Shown here one piece after another: positions 14,571 to 18,582 of a stretch of DNA of 18,582 nt. The stretch is from positions 1 to 18,582 of the forward strand of contig JBBSJV010000019.1 of the NCBI GenBank assembly GCA_038256935.1, read 5' to 3'. The DNA is from JBBSJV01 sp038256935. Its GTDB lineage: Bacteria; Patescibacteriota; JACMRA01. The notes under the pieces were generated by a model that was not told the origin of the DNA, did no database searches, and worked only from the letters and a program-made list of their open reading frames with translations. The position numbers were made by a program, and so were the translations under genes. The first letter of the stretch is position 1; the number at the start of each line of letters is the position of its first letter.

Positions 14571-15845
14571 ATGAGTATTGAAAACAATATGGAATCAGGA
14601 ATAAATCCACAGCTAAAGAATTGGTTTGAAAATTTAGCTAAATATCTAAATCAAGAATTGGAGCAAAAACCAAAAATTTCACCAATTTTACAAGTCATCG
14701 AATCGGGGTTTACTTATAAATATCTGAATACAAGCACTGCAGATAAAAAAATTTATTTAGAGGTTGAAGATCTATATTCTATTGGTGATATTTATCCCTG
14801 CGAAGGTAGTTTAGAAACTGGATTAGATACAGGAAAAATTAAGTTGGCTTCACAAAACATCCAGAGATTTGGTGAAGAGGTGGGCTTAGTAGTTTCAAAT
14901 TCTAAGGTCTTAGCATCTCAATTAGCAGACAATAACATTCAGATTGCGACACTGCAAGAATTTCCACTTACTGCTTCTGAAGACGGCCAGAATTATGAAA
15001 CTGATCCACAAATTATAAAAGCATTTAACGATAATGGTTATCATTTAGTAGTTTTTAAACAAAGCTTTAAACCAGAAAATCTAAGAAACGGATTATTTCC
15101 ACATCAGCATGCCGTAGCCTTTGCTATATCAAATAGCTATATGCAAACCAATCAACTTCAAAACTTGAGCTGGGATATACAGACTCAACCCACGATGCCA
15201 TTTGTAACTTGGCTTGGAGACAGCGATTCTTTATCAAAATATTTCTCCAAACAAGAATTTAACATTCAAGATGTTATCACTCAACCAGTTCAGTATGTAC
15301 CTGTTTTAAATATTAAGTCTAATGGAAGAAAAGTGTCTATTTCAAACCTCCATAATTATGCTCCAACAACAATAAGACAAAGACTGAAACTAATTTCTAA
15401 ACTTAATAGTAGAAACAGTAATAATATTATAGCAGGAGACTTTAATGCATTTAATTGTGATTTATTTCCAGAAGGAAGAGTGACAAAGTCAACTACAGCC
15501 GATAAATTAGGGTTGTTAAGAAAAATTATTGCTGGAATAAATAATCCATTTAATTCAGAATGGAGAAAGATATCTAGAGAGTTAACAAGTTCTAAAGTTC
15601 TAGTGCCAAGACACGTTGTAACCAATGAATCTGTGGCGACTTGGAGTATACCAAACTTACAAGATTTGGGACTAGAAGGGGATATGCTTAAGTTAGTACT
15701 TGACGGGATGGTTGTAAGAGGGTAAATTAATGTTTTACAAGAAGAAATATCAGAATTGGGTTATCAGGACTTAGCTACTTTAAATAATTTTTCTGATCAC
15801 AAAATGATAATTGGCAATTTTGATATTGAATCAATAGTTAGTTAA
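14571..15845 (+). pseudogene. Endonuclease/exonuclease/phosphatase (EEP) family gene interrupted by in-frame TAA
   Basis: The ATG at 14571 opens 384 residues that end at TAA (15723-15725); a further 39 codons in the same frame run to TAA at 15843-15845. EEP catalytic motifs are visible: LASQNIQRF (92-100), ATLQEF (126-131), NLHNYAP (259-265) and AGDFN (288-292), then LDGMVV (377-382) in the place of the usual LDyI-v. The conserved final SDH motif (408-410) lies only after the stop, in FSDHKMIIGNF. The stop thus removes the catalytic aspartate-histidine. Either a recent nonsense mutation, or read-through. The rest shows no other damage. Residues 1-90 are an N-terminal domain of unknown type. 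The start could also be ATG 14589; a GTG at 14544 is unlikely. Confidence 0.75.
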
Positions 15846-15856
15846 TTCAACATTTC

Positions 15857-16393
15857 TTATTCAATTAAATTAATAATATACTTTATAAGCTCAACCTCAC
15901 TACTAGATCTAAAATTTGGTACACTGGATTCTACATACTCAACATCAGCGTTTATTAAATTGGCTAAAGAACGTGAAAGTTTTGGATCTACCTTATCGTC
16001 TTTTTTATCGATTATACAAAGTACTTGCTCAACTAAACCATCAATTTTTAATTCGTATTTCCAGTCAAAAGTGTTTTTGTAGGGTCTAGTTTGAAGTTGT
16101 TTATCAAGGCTATTAAACCCACCTTCTAAAATTAATAATCCTACCCTTACTTTGTATTTACTAATATACTCCAAGACTGCCTTGCAACCTAAACTATGGG
16201 CAAAAATCAGATCAAAGCCATCTACTCCAAGTCTATTTAAAGCTGCTATCCAATCATCTTGATTTGGGTTTTTCGGATATGGTAGATTTGGTGAAAATAC
16301 ATTCCCTTGCTCTTGCAACTTAGCTCTTAATTCAGGAAAATACAAAGACTGCGAATCAGTATTAAAGCCATGAACTAGGAGGATATTTTTCAT
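15857..16393 (-). CDS. Alpha/beta hydrolase of the RBBP9/YdeN type, lacking the usual catalytic His
   Basis: A 178-residue protein of the small serine hydrolase fold: LLVHGFN (5-11) for the oxyanion-hole region, FAHSLGCKAV (64-73) with nucleophile Ser67 in HSLG in place of GxSxG, and IIDKKDDKVDP (127-137) supplying the acid residue. In RBBP9 relatives a GHF motif follows about 25 residues later and holds the catalytic His. Here the matching place reads VPNF (158-161), and there is no His after position 66. The protein may be a non-catalytic or altered member. It is convergent with the interrupted EEP gene (11 bases apart) and starts with ATG after an AT-rich stretch. Substrate unknown. Confidence 0.75.
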   Translation of the reverse strand: MKNILLVHGFNTDSQSLYFPELRAKLQEQGNVFSPNLPYPKNPNQDDWIAALNRLGVDGFDLIFAHSLGCKAVLEYISKYKVRVGLLILEGGFNSLDKQLQTRPYKNTFDWKYELKIDGLVEQVLCIIDKKDDKVDPKLSRSLANLINADVEYVESSVPNFRSSSEVELIKYIINLIE

Positions 16394-16450
16394 GAATCAA
16401 TTAAATCAACAAAAAACTTTTCATACAAGTTTATGGTCATCTTTTTAGAT

Positions 16451-16479
16451 TTGCAAAATAAAATTATTTTATATAATAT
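16451..16479 (+). promoter_or_regulatory. Promoter of the NADPH-dependent reductase gene
   Basis: TTGCAA (16451-16456) and TAATAT (16474-16479) are 17 bases apart. The predicted start is near 16486, about 12 bases before the ATG at 16498. Confidence 0.7.
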
Positions 16480-16497
16480 AAGTCTATAACTACTAAA

Positions 16498-17163
16498 ATG
16501 GATTCCAAACTCAAAACTTTACTGGTCGAATTTGCCCCTCGAGGTGATAATTCCAGAACCAAAAAAATCAGGTCTTATTTTACAGATATGATCCAAGACT
16601 ATACCGAGTTAGAGTATCTTGATTTAGCTAAAGATCAGCCTGATTTGTATGACTATGATAGATTACAAGCCTATCATAAACGCCATTATCAAGGGCTAGA
16701 GCTTGATCCTAATGAGTCAAATCTGCTTAGTAAAATGGATGCTATGCGGGATCAATTGATGCGAAATGACATTTTGATTTTATCAGCTCCAGTTTATAAT
16801 TTTGGCTACCCAGCTGCAGTCAAAGCTTGGATCGATAGTGTAATGCAAAAAGGATATGTTTATACCACAGATGATCACGGCCATGTCCCGCTATTACAAC
16901 ATCTCAAGGTTTGTATTATTTACACCTCTGGTATCATTTACGATCAAATCAATGAAAATGAAAATTGGAACGGAATAGATGCAGTAGGCGAAAGGCTCTT
17001 TGAATACATGGGAGCAAGTCAAGTCAGAATTGTTCATGTCCAAGGTACCGATATGCTGGCTGAGAATTTTATAAAATTTCGTACTGAAAATGTAGCTATC
17101 AAAAAACTCAATGGCTTAGCAACCAAATGGTATGGCATCCAGCATGGGCTTGAATCTTATTAA
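16498..17163 (+). CDS. Flavodoxin-fold NAD(P)H oxidoreductase (AzoR/NQO-like)
   Basis: A 221-residue protein with a flavodoxin-like fold. N-terminal LLVEFAPRGDNSRTKKI (8-24) supplies the FMN phosphate-binding loop (R-G-x-x-S). SAPVYNFGYPAAVKAWIDSV (96-115) is the FMN-binding signature of FMN-dependent NADH-azoreductases and NAD(P)H:quinone oxidoreductases. They reduce quinones or azo compounds by two electrons, protecting against redox stress. The helix with HKRHYQGLELDPNES is a family insert. A promoter lies 19 bases upstream. A 4-helix membrane protein starts 7 bases after the stop. Confidence 0.85.
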   Translation: MDSKLKTLLVEFAPRGDNSRTKKIRSYFTDMIQDYTELEYLDLAKDQPDLYDYDRLQAYHKRHYQGLELDPNESNLLSKMDAMRDQLMRNDILILSAPVYNFGYPAAVKAWIDSVMQKGYVYTTDDHGHVPLLQHLKVCIIYTSGIIYDQINENENWNGIDAVGERLFEYMGASQVRIVHVQGTDMLAENFIKFRTENVAIKKLNGLATKWYGIQHGLESY

Positions 17164-17170
17164 AAATTAT

Positions 17171-17665
17171 ATGAATCTAGTACAAAAAATCGTGAATAAT
17201 CTTGTCTCCCCAATTGATAGCGAGGCAGGAGCTTTGAGTAATATACCTAATTTTGTCATTGCCTTTTCGATATTTATGAGTGGTAATGCGATTTTACAAG
17301 CAATCACTGATGTAATTTTAGAAGTGGTTATTTTGCTCAAGTTAGTGAGTTTCAAAATACCTTTTAGACTCGAATTCTTATTACTAACTGTGATTTCTAC
17401 AGTCATTGCTTACTTGACCTTAAAAGGCATGAGAGAAGGAAATTTGGATCTTACCAAAAATACACTTTTGCTTGGACTTTTAGTAGAGAGCTCGTTAGTC
17501 ATTGGAGATATTTATCTACTTGCAAATACCCAAACTGACTTTGTGACAATATTTCTGGTCAGACTACCTTTTCTATTTTTAACAACTTGTAATATCTTAA
17601 TCATCAGTTTCATTCTTTGGCGAAGACATCAGACCAAAAAAGCCAGACCTCATTATAAGTTTTAG
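17171..17665 (+). CDS. Four-helix integral membrane protein of unknown function
   Basis: The 164-residue protein has hydrophobic segments at about 27-57, 65-85, 98-118 and 126-150 and a basic tail RRHQTKKARPHYK. I do not recognise its family. The ATG at 17171 is preferred: it lies 7 bases after the reductase stop, and an ATG at 17132 would overlap that gene by 32 bases and add a sequence that is the reductase in another frame. It is probably co-transcribed with the reductase. Its stop (TAG) is one base from the convergent SRPBCC gene. Confidence 0.7.
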   Translation: MNLVQKIVNNLVSPIDSEAGALSNIPNFVIAFSIFMSGNAILQAITDVILEVVILLKLVSFKIPFRLEFLLLTVISTVIAYLTLKGMREGNLDLTKNTLLLGLLVESSLVIGDIYLLANTQTDFVTIFLVRLPFLFLTTCNILIISFILWRRHQTKKARPHYKF

Positions 17666-17666
17666 G

Positions 17667-18077
17667 TTACAAACTTTCCACGTATTTTTTGAAGTTATCT
17701 AGTATTCCTTGCCAACCATCTTTTTGCATTTGAATAGAGTTTTCAGCTTCTGGATCAAAGGTAGTGGTAACTACAACGCCAACCGGTGTATCTTTGAATT
17801 TATTAGTAACTAGCCTTCCATCATCGAGAACATATTCGATAAGTTTATTTTCAACTATTTCAATATAGGTCCCACCGAAATCAAAGGCAAAACTACCATC
17901 TTTTGCCGCCATTTTGTAGCTAAACTTCCCGTATTGTTTCAAGTCATTAATTGCCTCAGGGCACTGCCAATGATCATTTGCATGGTTCCACTTGGTAATA
18001 TGTTCAGGGAGAGTGTAAGCCTGCCAAATAGTTTCAATCGGGGATTTGATAGTAGCTTGGACTTTGATTTGGTTCAT
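17667..18077 (-). CDS. AHSA1/SRPBCC family protein
   Basis: The 136 residues start with IKVQATIKSPIETIWQAYTLPEHITKWNHA, the N-terminal beta-strand and helix of the AHSA1-like START/SRPBCC fold (A-x-x-x-x-V-W-x-x-x-T-x-P-E-x-x-x-x-W). Then come GGTYIEIVENKLIEYV and a C-terminal helix DGWQGILDNFKKYVE. Family members bind hydrophobic ligands in a helix-grip pocket; bacterial relatives are mostly of unknown function. It converges with the 4-helix membrane protein, one base apart. The start ATG is followed by standard family sequence; no Shine-Dalgarno sequence. Confidence 0.85.
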   Translation of the reverse strand: MNQIKVQATIKSPIETIWQAYTLPEHITKWNHANDHWQCPEAINDLKQYGKFSYKMAAKDGSFAFDFGGTYIEIVENKLIEYVLDDGRLVTNKFKDTPVGVVVTTTFDPEAENSIQMQKDGWQGILDNFKKYVESL

Positions 18078-18145
18078 AGTATTTTTATTTATACTTGAAC
18101 TTGGATTATTTTTTGGTTGGTGTAAAGAGGGGATTAGATGATACT

Positions 18146-18170
18146 GTCATCCTGAACTTGATTCAGGATC
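18146..18170 (+). repeat. REP-like palindrome, copy D
   Basis: GTC-ATCCTGAA (18149-18156), then TTCAGGAT (18162-18169). It is the same element as at 4938-4985 and 6077-6149, here in the plus orientation. The surrounding 18078-18145 and 18171-18332 hold no gene I can support. Confidence 0.8.
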
Positions 18171-18332
18171 CTCTGTGGCGGTTTTATTGAAATCAATCTA
18201 ATGAAATAATATTTCGTAAAATTAGTTGTAAAAGTTCCCATCTAATCGTCAAATTATATGAAATATGGCTATTAGAAACTTAGGGAAACAGAAATATTTA
18301 TGTAAATTGTAAGTGGCGTTTATTAATCGCAT

Positions 18333-18543
18333 ATGATTGATAGGAGCATTGAATTGGAAGCAGTAGAGATAAAATCAGGCAAAACTTTTCATACTGACTT
18401 TGTATAAAATCTGTTAAACTTTAAAGAATACAAAGACATGATAAATCCACCAAAAATATCTCTAGTTTTTTTCAGGTCAAAGTACAAATCCGGTAAGAGG
18501 GGTAGAGATTAAAAATTATCAGGAAGAAAGGTTAGATGTTTAG
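18333..18543 (+). pseudogene. Remnant of a DUF4143-type ATPase gene (C-terminal end)
   Basis: The frame MIDRSIELEAVEIKSG, KTFHTDFV matches the C-terminal nuclease-like part of AAA ATPases with DUF4143, where a core reads EvD.ii...iEiKSGktf..dff. The ExK is in VEIK. An in-frame TAA lies at 18405-18407, after which NLLNFKEYKDM continues. A frameshift in the T run at about 18465-18472 gives the other frame, SGQSTNPVRGVEIKNYQEE, ending at TAG 18541-18543; this resembles the family's final (Y)GG..S....GV.v..w. Upstream of 18333 the sequence is too decayed to follow with confidence. Family assignment rests on a short stretch. Confidence 0.65.
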
Positions 18544-18582
18544 TTAAAAAAGATTTAAATACCTTATTTATAATTGTTAAAA

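Noticed and set aside
14544..14571. GTG start giving 393 residues
   Set aside because: The ATG at 14571 is in frame, and the extra residues show no conservation pattern.
17132..17171. Start of the membrane protein at 17132
   Set aside because: It would overlap the reductase by 32 bases, while an ATG 7 bases after the reductase stop gives a complete membrane protein.
1569..18077. UGA recoded to glycine as in Gracilibacteria
   Set aside because: Intact conserved genes contain no in-frame TGA, and glycines in the motifs use GGN codons.

Overview
This AT-rich, 18.6 kb chromosomal segment comes from a bacterium with compact genes. It encodes RNase J, RnpA, L34, TsaD, an alanyl-tRNA synthetase catalytic domain, MraY and two tRNAs. 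My best guess is a member of the candidate phyla radiation (Patescibacteria). Reasons: a solitary VirB2/TrbC-like pilin with two membrane helices, an AlaRS gene reduced to its catalytic domain, many short membrane proteins, and no recognisable Shine-Dalgarno sequence in front of any gene. This placement is inference; no 16S or ribosomal operon is present. Every intact gene ends in TAA or TAG, never TGA.

Layout. 1-1420 (-): 5' part of a secreted protein with seven 51-residue delta-60/DUF5122 repeats, probably a seven-bladed propeller; its 3' end is outside the window. 1569-4383 (-): RNA-processing and translation block, rpmH, rnpA, tRNA-Phe(GAA), RNase J. 4463-5050: non-coding stretch with a long imperfect palindrome, a tRNA-Ile with the rare anticodon UAU, a GC-rich island and a REP-like palindrome. 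5055-6015 (+): PH-domain membrane protein and DUF1232 protein. 6035-6320: nested inverted-repeat element. 6348-9369 (-): small membrane protein, pilin-like protein, tsaD, alaS catalytic domain. 9408-12585 (+): 52-residue membrane protein, mraY, and a GT-C type membrane glycosyltransferase. 12582-14514 (-): GtrA flippase, SAM methyltransferase, GT2 polyprenyl-phosphate sugar transferase. 14571-18077: interrupted endonuclease/exonuclease/phosphatase gene, alpha/beta hydrolase, NADPH:quinone/azo reductase, 4-helix membrane protein and an AHSA1/SRPBCC protein. 18146-18543: REP copy and the decayed C-terminal end of a DUF4143 ATPase gene.

How the genes work together. The GT2, methyltransferase, GtrA and GT-C genes look like one envelope-glycosylation set: GT2 charges a polyprenyl phosphate, GtrA helps move it across the membrane, and the GT-C enzyme transfers the sugar outside. 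MraY makes lipid I for peptidoglycan and uses the same polyprenyl carrier pool. TsaD (t6A37 tRNA modification), AlaRS, the tRNAs, RnpA and RNase J belong to tRNA and RNA metabolism.

Points most worth a second look: the AlaRS gene cut exactly after motif 3, with tsaD starting one base later; an in-frame TAA that separates the nuclease-like gene from its SDH catalytic motif; tRNA-Ile(UAU); -10 boxes placed so that two transcripts would start at or next to the ATG (leaderless); and palindromic repeats with compensatory stem changes.
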